DNA from: Antribacter gilvus
GTDB taxonomy: Bacteria; Actinomycetota; Actinomycetes; Actinomycetales; Cellulomonadaceae
NCBI RefSeq assembly: GCF_003946865.1
Contig: NZ_QXTH01000001.1
Span: forward strand, 744,001 to 808,000
Direction: 5' to 3'
Length of the DNA: 64,000 nucleotides
Shown here: positions 24,442-33,406 of the stretch, piece by piece
How the letters are laid out: every line of letters starts with the position of its first letter
How positions within the stretch are numbered: position 1 is the first letter of the stretch
Notes under the pieces: generated by a model
The model's database searches: none
Seen by the model: the letters and a program-made list of their open reading frames with translations, nothing else
Told to the model about the DNA's origin: nothing
Position numbers and translations under genes: made by a program

Positions 24442-25148
24442 GGCTCCGCCACCGTCAGCAGCCCCGGCACCACGGGCAGGGTGGCGCTGTACACGGGCTC
24501 GTCCAGGTCGTTCCAGCGCTGGGGCATGAGGCCGATCGAGTCCTCCTCGACCCATGTCAGCCCGTCGAGCGTCACCGTGACGGAGTCGCCCGACCAGGAG
24601 CCCTCCTGCTCCCAGGCGAGCACCACGGTGTAGGTGACCCCGGGGTTGAGCCGGTCGAGGTTGCCGGACTCCACCGCGCCGTCGGACACGACGGCGAGCG
24701 CGGCCTGTGCCGCGCCGTCGGAGCCCCGGAGGGGGAAGTCGCCGCCCTCGCCCACGGCGACCACGCCGCCGTCGGCCGGTGGCCGGACGGCACCCGAGAG
24801 GGTGACGCCGTACTCGGGGCGGTCGCCCACCGTGGTGACCTCCGCGAGGACGCAGAGCACGCGGTTGGTCTCGGCGGCGTTCACGACGCCGCCCACGTAC
24901 GGGAGGGTCGTGGCGCCGCGGAGCGTCACCTCGAAAGGGCCCACCCGGACGGCCTCGCCGACGGCGAGGTCTGCGGGCCCGGGCGGCGGCGCGCCCGCCA
25001 GCCCGCCGAACGGCGCGCTGAGCAGCACGGCGCCCGCCCCCGCCCCGAGAGCCTTCTGCTTCAGGCTCCGGGACCCGACGTACGACCCGAGCCCTCGGGC
25101 AGCGCCCTTGGCGCGTGCCGGCAGGCTCCGCCCCCCGGCGTCCCCCAT
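24438..25148 (-). CDS. Membrane-anchored ectodomain protein C2 (duplicated module)
   Basis: Paralogue of the gene at 21155 and first in its operon; 236 residues. A basic N-terminus (about 1-32) precedes a Gly/Ala-rich helix (about 33-52) and a DUF4352-like ectodomain with [22 protein letters not shown] and [10 protein letters not shown]. The ATG (complement of 25146-25148) follows TACCAT by 7 bases, a leaderless arrangement. A 12-base tandem repeat sits where the -35 would be. Function unknown. Confidence 0.82.
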   Translation of the reverse strand: MGDAGGRSLPARAKGAARGLGSYVGSRSLKQKALGAGAGAVLLSAPFGGLAGAPPPGPADLAVGEAVRVGPFEVTLRGATTLPYVGGVVNAAETNRVLCVLAEVTTVGDRPEYGVTLSGAVRPPADGGVVAVGEGGDFPLRGSDGAAQAALAVVSDGAVESGNLDRLNPGVTYTVVLAWEQEGSWSGDSVTVTLDGLTWVEEDSIGLMPQRWNDLDEPVYSATLPVVPGLLTVAEP

Positions 25149-25166
25149 GCAGCCGATGGTAATTCT

Positions 25167-25206
25167 CGTCGCCCGGTCCGTCGCCCGGTCCGTCGCCCGC
25201 TCCGTC
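25167..25206. repeat. 12-base tandem repeat in the promoter of the second triplet operon
   Basis: Three tandem units of CGTCGCCCGGTC (the third with one change) plus a 4-base partial unit. They lie 6 bases upstream of the TACCAT -10 of the operon starting at 25148, over the expected -35. Whether they bind a regulator is unknown. Confidence 0.6.
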
Positions 25207-25272
25207 ACCGACCGACGCCGGGACCGAGCGTGCCAGGGCCTCGCACAGCGGGCGACACCTCCCGCCAAGCTC

Positions 25273-25827
25273 TCAGGCGGCCAGGTTCTCCAGCTGGTGA
25301 CGCAGCCGCTCGGGGTGCGCTCCGGCGTCGGACAGGGCGCGGGCGCCCGGGCCGTTCTCGTCGCGGAGGAGGCCGAGCAGGAGGTGCCTGCTGTCGATGC
25401 CGCGGTGCTTGAGGCGGAGCGCCTCGCGGAGCGAGAGCTCGAGCGCCTTCTTGGCGTCCGGGGTGAACGGGATGTGACCCGTGGCCTTGCGCCGGGCCCA
25501 GAGGCGCCGCGACGACCCGGCGCGGTCGAGAGAGCCCTCGCCGAAGAGCGCGTCCGTGCGTGCGCGGACGGCGTCCAGGTCGATGCCGAGGGCGGCGAGC
25601 GACGTGCCGTCCAGGGGGTCGCCCGCCCGGATCGCGCCGCGGACGCTGGTGCTGACCTCCGCGGGGTCGAGCCCGGCGTCCGTCAGGGCCCCGGCGGCAG
25701 GCCCGTCGGACTCGGCGAGCGAGACCAGGAGGTGGCGGCCGTCGATCGACCCGGAGTGCTCCTCGCGCGCGACGTGCTGGGCGTGGACCACGACCTGTCG
25801 GGCTTCCTTGGTGAACTTCTCGAACAT
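25273..25827 (-). CDS. Clp N-terminal-domain protein (no ATPase)
   Basis: A 184-residue protein made of two Clp_N repeats: [25 protein letters not shown] opens the first and [19 protein letters not shown] the second. These double domains normally cap ClpA/ClpC unfoldases and bind substrates or adaptors, but no AAA+ domain follows. Stand-alone versions are common in actinobacteria, paired with a small HTH gene; a role as adaptor or heat-damage sensor is inferred. The ATG overlaps the stop of the upstream HTH gene by one base, with AGGAGG close upstream. The stress-responsive operon is likely controlled by the twin operators at 26040-26084. Confidence 0.85.
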   Translation of the reverse strand: MFEKFTKEARQVVVHAQHVAREEHSGSIDGRHLLVSLAESDGPAAGALTDAGLDPAEVSTSVRGAIRAGDPLDGTSLAALGIDLDAVRARTDALFGEGSLDRAGSSRRLWARRKATGHIPFTPDAKKALELSLREALRLKHRGIDSRHLLLGLLRDENGPGARALSDAGAHPERLRHQLENLAA

Positions 25828-26036
25828 CAGATCCTCCTGCCGTGCTTCTTGTGGACTGCCTGCTTGCTGACGCCCAGCGCTTCGGCGATCTCCTGCCACG
25901 ACCAGCCGAGGGACCTGGCCCGCTCCACCTGGAGCGTCTCGAGCCGGTCGGCGAGTTCGCGGAGGGAACGCACGGCGCGCAGGCCGTCGCCGGGATCGTC
26001 GCCCGACGCCGCGGTGACGAGGGTGCTCTGTGTCAT
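25827..26036 (-). CDS. Small helix-turn-helix regulator, partner of the Clp_N protein
   Basis: A 69-residue DNA-binding protein: a coiled-coil-like helix ([25 protein letters not shown]) followed by a helix-turn-helix, [21 protein letters not shown]. It is the first gene of a bicistron with the Clp_N gene. Its promoter reads TTGACA, 18 bases, CATAGT, then 7 bases to the ATG, so the transcript is leaderless. Two GTCAAC-N4-GTTGAC palindromes cover the -35 and -10, strongly suggesting autoregulation. Confidence 0.85.
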   Translation of the reverse strand: MTQSTLVTAASGDDPGDGLRAVRSLRELADRLETLQVERARSLGWSWQEIAEALGVSKQAVHKKHGRRI

Positions 26037-26039
26037 ATC

Positions 26040-26084
26040 GTCAACTATGGTTGACGCTACGCCAGGTTGTCAACCCTGGTTGAC
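26040..26084 (-). promoter_or_regulatory. Twin operators over the HTH/Clp_N promoter
   Basis: Two perfect 16-bp palindromes with the same arms, GTCAAC-TATG-GTTGAC (26040-26055) and GTCAAC-CCTG-GTTGAC (26069-26084), have centres 29 bases apart. They overlap the -10 (CATAGT, complement of 26044-26049) and the -35 (TTGACA, complement of 26068-26073). The HTH product next door is the obvious candidate repressor. Confidence 0.75.
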
Positions 26085-26175
26085 GTGTGACCCCAAGGAT
26101 GTGACACACGCACGTGACGTGAGCCGCAGGGCGCTCGCTTATGCGGCGTCCCGCCCGCGGGCTACCCTGTACGGG

Positions 26176-26197
26176 GATGTCTTGATGTCGAGACATC
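26176..26197 (+). promoter_or_regulatory. 22-bp dyad in the sucCD leader, shared with icd
   Basis: A near-perfect palindrome with arms GATGTCTTGAT and GTCGAGACATC. It begins 8 bases after a TACCCT -10-like element (26163-26168), so it sits at the expected transcription start. A perfect dyad of the same length and core (TATCTTGATATCAAGATA) precedes icd at 46365-46386. The binding protein is not identified. Confidence 0.6.
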
Positions 26198-26262
26198 GCT
26201 CATGCCGGGCCTCGCCGATCCAGGCGATCGCGGGGCGCATCCCGATGGAAGGACGCAGCAGG

Positions 26263-27429
26263 GTGGACCTGTTCGAATACCAGGCGCGCGATATCTTCGA
26301 GAAGCACGGCGTGCCCGTGCTGGGCGGAGTCGTCGCGACGACGCCCGAGGAAGCTCGTGAGGGCGCCGAGAAGCTGGGCGGCGGGACCGTCGTGGTCAAG
26401 GCCCAGGTCAAGACCGGCGGCCGTGGCAAGGCGGGCGGCGTGAAGCTGGCGCACTCGCCCGAGGAGACTGCGCAGAAGGCCGAGGAGATCCTCGGCATGG
26501 ACATCAAGGGCCACACCGTGCACCGCGTGATGATCGCGCAGGGCGCCAAGATCGCCGAGGAGTACTACTTCTCGGTGCTGCTCGACCGGTCCAACCGCAA
26601 CTACCTCGCGATGTGCTCCGTCGAGGGCGGCATGGAGATCGAGCAGCTCGCCGTCGAGCGTCCCGAGGCGCTGGCCAAGGTCGCCGTGGACCCGATCGTG
26701 GGCATCGACGCCGCGAAGGCCGCCGAGATCGTGGAGACCGCCGGCTTCGCCGAGGAGCTCAAGGCCCCCGTTGCGGCCGTCATCCAGAAGCTCTGGACGG
26801 TCTTCAAGGCCGAGGACGCCACCCTGGTCGAGGTGAACCCGCTGGTCCGCACCGAGGACGGGGAGATCGTCGCCCTGGACGGCAAGGTGACGCTGGACGA
26901 GAACGCGGCGTTCCGGCACCCGGATCACGAGGCGCTCGAGGACAAGGCCGCGGCGGACCCGCTGGAGGCCAAGGCCAAGGAGAACGACCTCAACTACGTC
27001 AAGCTCGACGGCGCGGTCGGCATCATCGGCAACGGCGCGGGTCTGGTCATGTCGACCCTCGACGTGGTCGCCTACGCGGGCGAGAAGCACGGCGGCGTGA
27101 AGCCGGCCAACTTCCTCGACATCGGCGGCGGCGCCAACGCGCAGGTCATGGCCGCCGGCCTCGACGTCATCCTCAACGACGAGCAGGTCAAGGCGGTCTT
27201 CGTGAACGTCTTCGGCGGCATCACCGCCTGCGACGAGGTCGCCAAGGGCATCGTCGGCGCGCTCGACCTGCTGGGCGACGCGGCCACCAAGCCGCTCGTG
27301 GTCCGTCTCGACGGGAACAACGTCGACCTCGGCCGGCAGATCCTGCAGGAGCGCAACCACCCGCTCGTGACCCTTGCCGACACCATGGACGGCGGCGCCG
27401 ACAAGGCTGCCGAGCTGGCCAACGCCTGA
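26263..27429 (+). CDS. sucC: Succinate-CoA ligase, ADP/GDP-forming, beta subunit
   Basis: TCA-cycle enzyme subunit making succinate and ATP/GTP from succinyl-CoA. The 388-residue protein has an ATP-grasp domain (about 1-235: [38 protein letters not shown]) and a C-terminal CoA-ligase domain with [10 protein letters not shown] and VFVNVFGGI. The GTG start at 26263 gives the normal family N-terminus, with a GGAAGGA ribosome-binding site about 10 bases upstream. It is followed after 35 bases by sucD. The leader dyad at 26176 probably regulates both. Confidence 0.96.
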   Translation: MDLFEYQARDIFEKHGVPVLGGVVATTPEEAREGAEKLGGGTVVVKAQVKTGGRGKAGGVKLAHSPEETAQKAEEILGMDIKGHTVHRVMIAQGAKIAEEYYFSVLLDRSNRNYLAMCSVEGGMEIEQLAVERPEALAKVAVDPIVGIDAAKAAEIVETAGFAEELKAPVAAVIQKLWTVFKAEDATLVEVNPLVRTEDGEIVALDGKVTLDENAAFRHPDHEALEDKAAADPLEAKAKENDLNYVKLDGAVGIIGNGAGLVMSTLDVVAYAGEKHGGVKPANFLDIGGGANAQVMAAGLDVILNDEQVKAVFVNVFGGITACDEVAKGIVGALDLLGDAATKPLVVRLDGNNVDLGRQILQERNHPLVTLADTMDGGADKAAELANA

Positions 27430-27464
27430 TCGCCCGGACGCTGAAAGAGCAGGAAACTCAAGAC

Positions 27465-28361
27465 ATGTCGATCTACCTGAACAAGGACTCGAAGATCATC
27501 GTCCAGGGCATCACGGGCGGTATGGGTGCCAAGCACACCGCCCTGATGCTCGACTCGGGCGCGACGATCGTGGGCGGCGTCAACGCCCGCAAGGCCGGCA
27601 CCACGGTCACCCACAAGGACCACGCGGGCAACGGCGTCGAGCTGCCCGTCTTCGGCACGGTCAAGGAGGCCATGGCCGAGACCGGCGCGGACGTCTCCGT
27701 CGTCTTCGTGCCGCCGGCCTTCACCAAGGACGCCGCCATCGAGGCCATCGACGCGGGCATCGCCCTGCTCGTGGTCATCACCGAGGGTGTTCCCGTCCAG
27801 GACACGGCCGAGGTCTGGGCCTACCTGGAGGGCAAGGAGACCCGGATGATCGGGCCGAACTGCCCCGGCATCATCACCCCGGGCGAGTCCCTGGCCGGCA
27901 TCACGCCGCACACCATCACGGGCAAGGGCCCCATCGGCCTGGTGTCGAAGTCGGGCACCCTGACCTACCAGATGATGTACGAGCTGCGCGACCTGGGCTT
28001 CTCCACCGCCATCGGCATCGGCGGCGACCCGATCGTCGGCACCACGCACATCGACGCCCTCCAGGCCTTCCAGGACGACCCGGAGACGCAGGCGATCGTG
28101 ATGATCGGCGAGATCGGCGGCGACGCCGAGGAGCGGGCCGCCGCGTACATCAAGGAGCACATCACGAAGCCGGTCGTCGGCTACGTGGCGGGCTTCACCG
28201 CGCCGGAGGGCAAGACCATGGGCCACGCCGGCGCCATCGTGTCCGGCTCGGCCGGCACGGCGCAGGCCAAGAAGGAGGCCCTCGAGGCCGTCGGTGTCAA
28301 GGTCGGCAAGACGCCGTCCGAGACGGCGTCGCTGATGCGCGAGATCCTCACCTCGCTCTGA
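27465..28361 (+). CDS. sucD: Succinate-CoA ligase alpha subunit
   Basis: Partner of sucC; binds CoA through its N-terminal Rossmann-like domain and carries the phosphohistidine. The 298-residue protein opens [21 protein letters not shown], has the [12 protein letters not shown] loop, and the phospho-His motif region [17 protein letters not shown] near the C-terminus. AGGA lies about 10 bases before the ATG. The pair with sucC and the following PerM-like and purN genes is a conserved actinobacterial block. Confidence 0.96.
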   Translation: MSIYLNKDSKIIVQGITGGMGAKHTALMLDSGATIVGGVNARKAGTTVTHKDHAGNGVELPVFGTVKEAMAETGADVSVVFVPPAFTKDAAIEAIDAGIALLVVITEGVPVQDTAEVWAYLEGKETRMIGPNCPGIITPGESLAGITPHTITGKGPIGLVSKSGTLTYQMMYELRDLGFSTAIGIGGDPIVGTTHIDALQAFQDDPETQAIVMIGEIGGDAEERAAAYIKEHITKPVVGYVAGFTAPEGKTMGHAGAIVSGSAGTAQAKKEALEAVGVKVGKTPSETASLMREILTSL

Positions 28362-28392
28362 TCCGTCTCTCCGGGCACCGTTGTGCGTGCCA

Positions 28393-28460
28393 CGTGATCG
28401 GCAAAACGTCGCATGATCGGCAGTTCAAGCTGCCGATCATGCGACGTTTTACCGATCACG
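28393..28460. terminator. 31-bp stem hairpin after sucD
   Basis: The left arm (28393-28423) and right arm (28430-28460) pair over 31 bases with a single G-U-type difference; the loop is TTCAAG. An AAAACG/CGTTTT segment lies in the stem and there is no trailing T-tract. It follows the sucD stop by 31 bases, so it is most likely the sucCD terminator. Confidence 0.75.
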
Positions 28461-28557
28461 CCGAGGTGGTCCGGGCCGACACGCCCGGATTGTCGTTCTA
28501 GGACGCGCCGGGGCCGGTTGCCCCGGTCCACCCCTCGCCACGGGAGACCATGACCGC

Positions 28558-29949
28558 GTGAGTGCTCCACCCCGGCTCCGGCCGCCACCCCGTAACGCCC
28601 CGCCGGCCCCGGAACCCGAGGCGGCGCCGTTCGCGGACGCGCTGGCCGGGATCCTCGCCGCGGTGCAGGCCCTCGTGCTGACGCTGGCGCTACCCGTCCT
28701 CCTCGCGCTCACCGCGTTCCTCGTCGCCACCGGGGCCTCCACCACGGACCCTGGCGGTGCCGCCTCCGCGGGCGGCGACGCCGGCTGGCGCGGCCCCGTC
28801 GCCCTGGCCGCGGGACTGTGGCTCCTGGGTCACGGCGTCCCGTTCGCCACGGCCGAGGTCACGTTCACGCTGGTGCCCCTGGGCGCCACCGCCCTCGTCG
28901 TCTTCGCCTGCTATGTCGCGGGCAAGCGGCCGCTGCGTCCGTCGGTCGGCTCGTGGGTCGCGGGGGCAGCGGCGTACGGCACCGGGACGACGGCGGTCGC
29001 GGCCTTCGCGGGCACCGCGCCCGGGTGGTCGCTCGCCTGGGCGCCCCTGTGCGGGGTGGTCGTGGGCGGTCTCGGGCTCGGGTTGGGGATCCTGGCGCGG
29101 CCGGACAGGCCGGAGCTCGCCTGGCTGGGGGCGCGGGCGGAGCGGTTCGCCCCGGCCGTCCTGCGCCTCGGCGCGCGCGCAGGCCTCGTCGCCGCGGCAC
29201 TCGTCACGGGCGCTGCGGCGCTCCTCGTGACGGCGTGGGCCGTGGCGGGCCGGGCGACGTCGTCGGACATCGTGACGGCGCTCGCGCCCGGGTGGGCCGG
29301 CGGGATCGTCCTGGCCGTGGCGCAGCTCGCCCTGCTGCCCGACGTCGTGGCCTGGGCCGCCGCCTGGCTCGCCGGACCCGGCTTCGCCGTGGGGGAGGGC
29401 ACGCGCTTCGCCGTCTTCGGGACGGAGTCCGGGCCGCTCCCGGCGCTGCCGCTCCTCGGCGCCCTCCCCGGGCCGGACTGGTCGAACGCGGTGTCCGCGT
29501 GGTCGCCTGCCGTGGTGGTGGCGTGCGGGGTGGTCGCGGGGATCTTCGCGTGGCAGCGGCTGGAGCCGACCCTGGTGCGCTGGGCCGACGTCGGCTGGGT
29601 GCTCGGAGGGCTCACCGGCGCCGTGGGTGCGCTCACGCTCGTGGTCCAGTGGGCGGCGTCCGGCGCCGGCGGCCCCGGCCGGCTCGCGACGGTGGGGGCC
29701 GACCCGCTGATCACCGCCGGGCTCGTCGCGGCCGAGGTGGGTGGGGGAGCGGCGGTGGCCATGGTCGGCGCGCGGCTCGACCTCGCCCGGCGCCGTGACG
29801 ACCTCTCGGCCTGGCTGGCGGACCGCCGCACCCGGTCCGCCGAGGTAGTGGCTCCGTCCGACGAGGCCACTATCTCGGCCGAGGGCTCTGGTCGAGACGG
29901 TGCCTTCGTCCTCGCTGAGCCGGGCGACCCGGGGCAGGCGCCCGCGTAG
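28558..29949 (+). CDS. DUF6350/PerM-like membrane protein
   Basis: A 463-residue protein with about ten hydrophobic helices and a disordered Pro-rich N-terminus (first 22 residues). It sits between sucCD and purN, the place occupied by the cell-division protein PerM (Rv0955) in mycobacteria, so I assign it to that family mainly on context and topology. Its last 40 codons are unusual: they contain a palindromic repeat (29839-29879) otherwise seen between genes, translated as SAEVVAPSDEATISAE. The GTG start at 28558 is chosen because the nearby ATG (28550) reads into a stop. Confidence 0.8.
   Translation: MSAPPRLRPPPRNAPPAPEPEAAPFADALAGILAAVQALVLTLALPVLLALTAFLVATGASTTDPGGAASAGGDAGWRGPVALAAGLWLLGHGVPFATAEVTFTLVPLGATALVVFACYVAGKRPLRPSVGSWVAGAAAYGTGTTAVAAFAGTAPGWSLAWAPLCGVVVGGLGLGLGILARPDRPELAWLGARAERFAPAVLRLGARAGLVAAALVTGAAALLVTAWAVAGRATSSDIVTALAPGWAGGIVLAVAQLALLPDVVAWAAAWLAGPGFAVGEGTRFAVFGTESGPLPALPLLGALPGPDWSNAVSAWSPAVVVACGVVAGIFAWQRLEPTLVRWADVGWVLGGLTGAVGALTLVVQWAASGAGGPGRLATVGADPLITAGLVAAEVGGGAAVAMVGARLDLARRRDDLSAWLADRRTRSAEVVAPSDEATISAEGSGRDGAFVLAEPGDPGQAPA
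29839..29879. repeat. Palindromic repeat (GCCGAGGTAGT family) inside a coding 3' end
   Basis: Left arm GCCGAGGTAGTGGCTCCGTC (29839-29858) pairs with the right arm ending CCACTATCTCGGC at 29879, with few mismatches. It matches the intergenic copies at 12931-13024 and 18311-18401. Here it lies inside the final codons of the PerM-like gene, just before purN, so insertion or read-through extended that protein. Confidence 0.65.
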
Positions 29950-29959
29950 GCTTGGCGCC

Positions 29960-30601
29960 GTGCAGACGCCGTCCGGTCACCCCGTCGAGTCCACCCCCGC
30001 CAAGCGCCTGGTCGTCCTGGTGTCCGGAGGCGGTTCCAACCTCGCCGCCCTGCTCGCGGCGCACGACGACGGCGCCTACGGCGCACGCGTGGTCGGTGTC
30101 CTGACCGACAACCCGGCCGCCGGCGCCCTCGAGCTGGCGCGCGACGCGGGGGTCGCGTCCGTCGTCGTCTCCCCGAAGGACTTCGAGGACCGCGCCGCGT
30201 GGAACGACGGCGTCGCCGAGGCCGTGGCTGTCTTCCGGCCCGACCTCGTCGTGCTGGCGGGCTTCATGCGCATCCTCGCGCCCTCCTTCGTGCGCCGCTA
30301 CGAGGGCCGGCTGATCAACACCCACCCCGCGCTGCTGCCCTCGTTCCCGGGTGCGCACGGCGTCCGCGACGCGCTCGCCCACGGCGTGAAGGTCACCGGC
30401 TGCACGGTGCACCTGGTGGACGACGGCGTCGACACCGGCCCGATCATCGCCCAGGTGGCGGTGCCCGTCCTCGACGGCGACGACGAGCACGCGCTGCACG
30501 AGCGCATCAAGGTGGCCGAGCGGGCGCTGCTGGTGGAGACCGTGGGGCGCGTGGCCCGCGAGGGGCTCTACGTGGTGGGGCGCAAGGTCACGATCGGCTA
30601 G
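29960..30601 (+). CDS. purN: Phosphoribosylglycinamide formyltransferase
   Basis: Third step of purine synthesis: transfers formyl from 10-formyl-THF to GAR. The 213-residue protein has the N-terminal VLVSGGGSNLAALL phosphate-binding loop, the catalytic NTHPALLPSFPGAHG (Asn and His) and the catalytic Asp in DDGVDTGPII. The GTG start at 29960 follows TAGGCT (29947-29952) by 7 bases, a leaderless arrangement. purH lies about 5 kb further on, separated by transport and regulatory genes, a looser version of the usual purN-purH pair. Confidence 0.95.
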   Translation: MQTPSGHPVESTPAKRLVVLVSGGGSNLAALLAAHDDGAYGARVVGVLTDNPAAGALELARDAGVASVVVSPKDFEDRAAWNDGVAEAVAVFRPDLVVLAGFMRILAPSFVRRYEGRLINTHPALLPSFPGAHGVRDALAHGVKVTGCTVHLVDDGVDTGPIIAQVAVPVLDGDDEHALHERIKVAERALLVETVGRVAREGLYVVGRKVTIG

Positions 30602-30692
30602 CTGTCGCCGTCGGCGTGAACCTGCGGGTCCTGATGGTGCGACATACCGTGGACCCGCCAGCATGCTCAGGTTGCCGGAGGAGAAGCCCGCG

Positions 30693-32381
30693 ATGATGCC
30701 CAGCCCGTCGACGCAGGAACAGGCCGAACCCGGGGTCTGGCAGAGGCTGGTCCCGGCCCCGCGAGTCTTCGTCCCGGCGGCCTGTCTCGTCGTCCTCTTC
30801 GTCGCCGCGACCGCGATCTTCCCGGTCCAGGTGGGCGACTGGATCGGGGTCGCGAACGACACCGTCGTCGGGGAGCTCGGCTGGTGGTACATCGGGGTCG
30901 TCGCGGGCTTCGTCTTCTTCTCGATCTGGGTCGCGGTCTCCCCGATGGGGAGCATCGTGCTCGGCAAGAACGACGACGAGGAGCCCGCGTTCAAGATCCA
31001 CTCGTGGTTCGCGATGCTCTTCGCGGCAGGCATGGGGATCGGACTCGTCTACTGGGGTGTCGCGGAGCCGCTCAGCCACTTCAGCTCACCGCCCCCCGGT
31101 GCGGCGGCCGGGAACCCCGCCGCGGCCGCGCGTTCGGCGATGGACGTGACGTTCCTCCACTGGGGGCTGCACGCGTGGGCGATCTACGTCGTCGTGGGTC
31201 TGGCGATCGCCTACTCGGTCCACCGGCGCGGAAACCCGATCTCGCTCCGCTGGGCGCTCGAGCCGCTCCTCGGCGAGCGGATCAAGGGCTTCTGGGGCGA
31301 CGTGATCGACGTCGTGGCGGTCCTCGGCACCCTCTTCGGCGTCGCGACGTCCCTCGGCCTCGGCGTGAGCCAGGTGGCCGCCGGCCTCGGGTACCTCGGC
31401 GTGATCGACGGGCCGACGACCGGGATCCTTGTGGTCCTCATCATCGTGATCAGCGCGATGGCCCTGGTCTCGGTGGTGTCAGGGGTCGAACGCGGCATCA
31501 AGTGGCTGTCGAACACGAACATGTTCCTCGCGGGCGGGGTCGTCGTGTTCGTGCTCGTCGTGGGGCCCACCGTCTTCGTCCTGAGCGACTTCCTCACGCA
31601 GGTCGGGTCGTACCTGCAGAACTTCTTCAGCCTGACGTTCAACGCTCGCCCGTTCGAGGCGGAGGGCCGAGCGTGGCTCGGGTCGTGGACCACGTTCTAC
31701 TGGGGCTGGTGGATGAGCTGGGCGCCGTTCGTGGGCGTCTTCATCGCCCGGATCTCCCGCGGCCGCACCATCCGTGAGTTCGTCTTCGGCGTGCTGCTCG
31801 TGCCGACCCTCGTGACGTTCCTCTGGTTCTCGGTGCTCGGCGGCACCGCGCTGTACCAGGAGATCTTCGGCGGGGGCGGGCTCGTCGCCGACGACGGCAC
31901 CGTCGACACGAGCACCGCACTCTTCCAGCTGTTCGACCAGCTTCCCGGGAGCGCGGTCCTCAGCGTGCTCGGCATCGCGGTGATCGTGATCTTCTTCGTG
32001 ACCAGCTCCGACTCCGGGTCCTTCGTGCTCGGCATGCTCTCGTCGGCCGGCGACCAGCACCCGAGCGTCTGGAACCGGGCGTTCTGGGCCGTCATGTCGG
32101 GCGCCGTGGCCGCGGTGCTGCTCGTCGCGGGCACTCTCTCCGCAGGAGCCGACCCGCTCACCGCGCTGCAGACCATGGCGATCCTTCTCGCGCTGCCGTT
32201 CAGCGTCGTCATGGTCCTCATGTGCGTCGCGACAGGGCGGCTGCTGCTGGCCGAACAGAAGGTACGGGAGCGCGAACGACGCCGGTGGTTCGCCCAGCAG
32301 GTGGTGGAGCACGTGGAGCGGCGCAGGGAGCCTGCGCCGCCCGACGTCAGACCGCCGACCAGCCGCCGTCCGAAGCGATGA
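30693..32381 (+). CDS. BCCT-family transporter (glycine betaine/choline/carnitine)
   Basis: Sodium- or proton-coupled uptake carrier for quaternary ammonium osmoprotectants, 562 residues with 12 helices. The family's Trp-rich signature is visible in FYWGWWMSWAPFVGVFIARISRGRT, and MGIGLVYWGVAEP carries the substrate-binding stretch. The C-terminal tail is long and Arg-rich (KVRERERRRWF...), as in osmoregulated members such as BetP. ATG 30693 is preferred over 30663 because GGAGGAG (30677-30683) is nine bases upstream. The last 35 bases overlap the convergent SDR gene. Confidence 0.92.
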   Translation: MMPSPSTQEQAEPGVWQRLVPAPRVFVPAACLVVLFVAATAIFPVQVGDWIGVANDTVVGELGWWYIGVVAGFVFFSIWVAVSPMGSIVLGKNDDEEPAFKIHSWFAMLFAAGMGIGLVYWGVAEPLSHFSSPPPGAAAGNPAAAARSAMDVTFLHWGLHAWAIYVVVGLAIAYSVHRRGNPISLRWALEPLLGERIKGFWGDVIDVVAVLGTLFGVATSLGLGVSQVAAGLGYLGVIDGPTTGILVVLIIVISAMALVSVVSGVERGIKWLSNTNMFLAGGVVVFVLVVGPTVFVLSDFLTQVGSYLQNFFSLTFNARPFEAEGRAWLGSWTTFYWGWWMSWAPFVGVFIARISRGRTIREFVFGVLLVPTLVTFLWFSVLGGTALYQEIFGGGGLVADDGTVDTSTALFQLFDQLPGSAVLSVLGIAVIVIFFVTSSDSGSFVLGMLSSAGDQHPSVWNRAFWAVMSGAVAAVLLVAGTLSAGADPLTALQTMAILLALPFSVVMVLMCVATGRLLLAEQKVRERERRRWFAQQVVEHVERRREPAPPDVRPPTSRRPKR

Positions 32382-33378
32382 TCGCGCCGTTGAGGTTCAC
32401 CGAGTCCTTCGACAGGAGGAAGGTGATGGACGCGGCCAGCTCCTCCGCCATGGCGAGGCTGGGGATGTTGCCCTGGTAGCCGCCGAGGACCGGGGCGCCG
32501 TGCGCGGCCTGGCCGGGGACGTGGATCCCGGTGGCCACACCGCCCGGCGCCACCGCGTTGGTCCGGATGCCGCTCTTGGCGTACATCACGGCAGACGACT
32601 TCGTCAGGCCGATCACCGCGTGCTTCGACGCGGTGTACGCGACGCCGGCCGCAGAGCCGCGCAGCGCGGCCTCCGAGGCGACGTTGACGATGCGCCCCTC
32701 CTTCGCCGCGAGCATGCCGGGCACGACGGCGCGCGTCAGCCGCATGGTCCCCTCGACGTTGACGCGGAGCACGCGCTCCCACATGGCGTCCGAGACCTCG
32801 TGGACCGCCGACATGTCGTCCATGATCCCGGCGACGTTCGCCAGCGCGTGCACGCGGACGCCCGCCGCGTGGACGATCCGGGCCACGTCCTCCTCGTTCG
32901 AGATGTCGCCCGCGACGGCGACGATCTCGGCCCCCTCGGGGAGGGCGTCGGTGAGCGAGGCGGCGAGCTCGTCGAGCTTGTCCGCCGAGATGTCGGCGGC
33001 GATCACCCGGCCGCCCTCGCGCGCGACGCGGGAGGCGACGGCGCGGCCGATGCCGGAGGCGGCGCCCGTCACGACGACGGTCTGGCCGGTGAAGCGGCCC
33101 GGCGTGATCTCCTCGGTCCAGCCCCCGGTGGCTGCCGACGCCTCGGCGTCGGCGGCCTCGTCGGGGGCGGCCTCGCGGTAGGCCGCGAGGAGCGCGTCGA
33201 GCGCCTCAGCGGGGAACTTTCCTCCGGACAGGGCCACGAGCTGCTGCAGCGGCAGGCTGCGGGCAGGCCCGAGCGAGTCCGGCGTCGCGCCGCCCCGGGC
33301 CAGGAGCTCGCCGAGGATCTGCCCGCCGACGGGGTGGTCGAGCCACTCGCCGACGGTCGAGTGAGCGGTCAGTGCCAT
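32347..33378 (-). CDS. Short-chain dehydrogenase with an extra N-terminal domain
   Basis: NAD(P)-dependent oxidoreductase. The Rossmann part (about residue 95 onward) shows TGAASGIGRA, NVAGIMDDMS and the catalytic YTASK, with Ser in NVASEA. Residues 1-75 form a separate small domain, GEWLDHPVGGQILGELLARG and LPLQQLVALSGG; similar tails occur on some glycoside hydrolases and SDR proteins, role unknown. AGGAGA precedes the ATG (complement of 33376-33378). It is divergent from the TetR gene, and a perfect palindrome between them (33407-33438) suggests the regulator controls it. Substrate unknown. Confidence 0.88.
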   Translation of the reverse strand: MALTAHSTVGEWLDHPVGGQILGELLARGGATPDSLGPARSLPLQQLVALSGGKFPAEALDALLAAYREAAPDEAADAEASAATGGWTEEITPGRFTGQTVVVTGAASGIGRAVASRVAREGGRVIAADISADKLDELAASLTDALPEGAEIVAVAGDISNEEDVARIVHAAGVRVHALANVAGIMDDMSAVHEVSDAMWERVLRVNVEGTMRLTRAVVPGMLAAKEGRIVNVASEAALRGSAAGVAYTASKHAVIGLTKSSAVMYAKSGIRTNAVAPGGVATGIHVPGQAAHGAPVLGGYQGNIPSLAMAEELAASITFLLSKDSVNLNGAIIASDGGWSAV

Positions 33379-33406
33379 GGTCTTCTCCTGCGGTCTGTCG
33401 GGTTTG

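Noticed and set aside
26206-27429. sucC starting at upstream in-frame codons
   Set aside because: GTG 26263 has a ribosome-binding site and gives the family N-terminus; upstream codons overlap the dyad and regulatory region.
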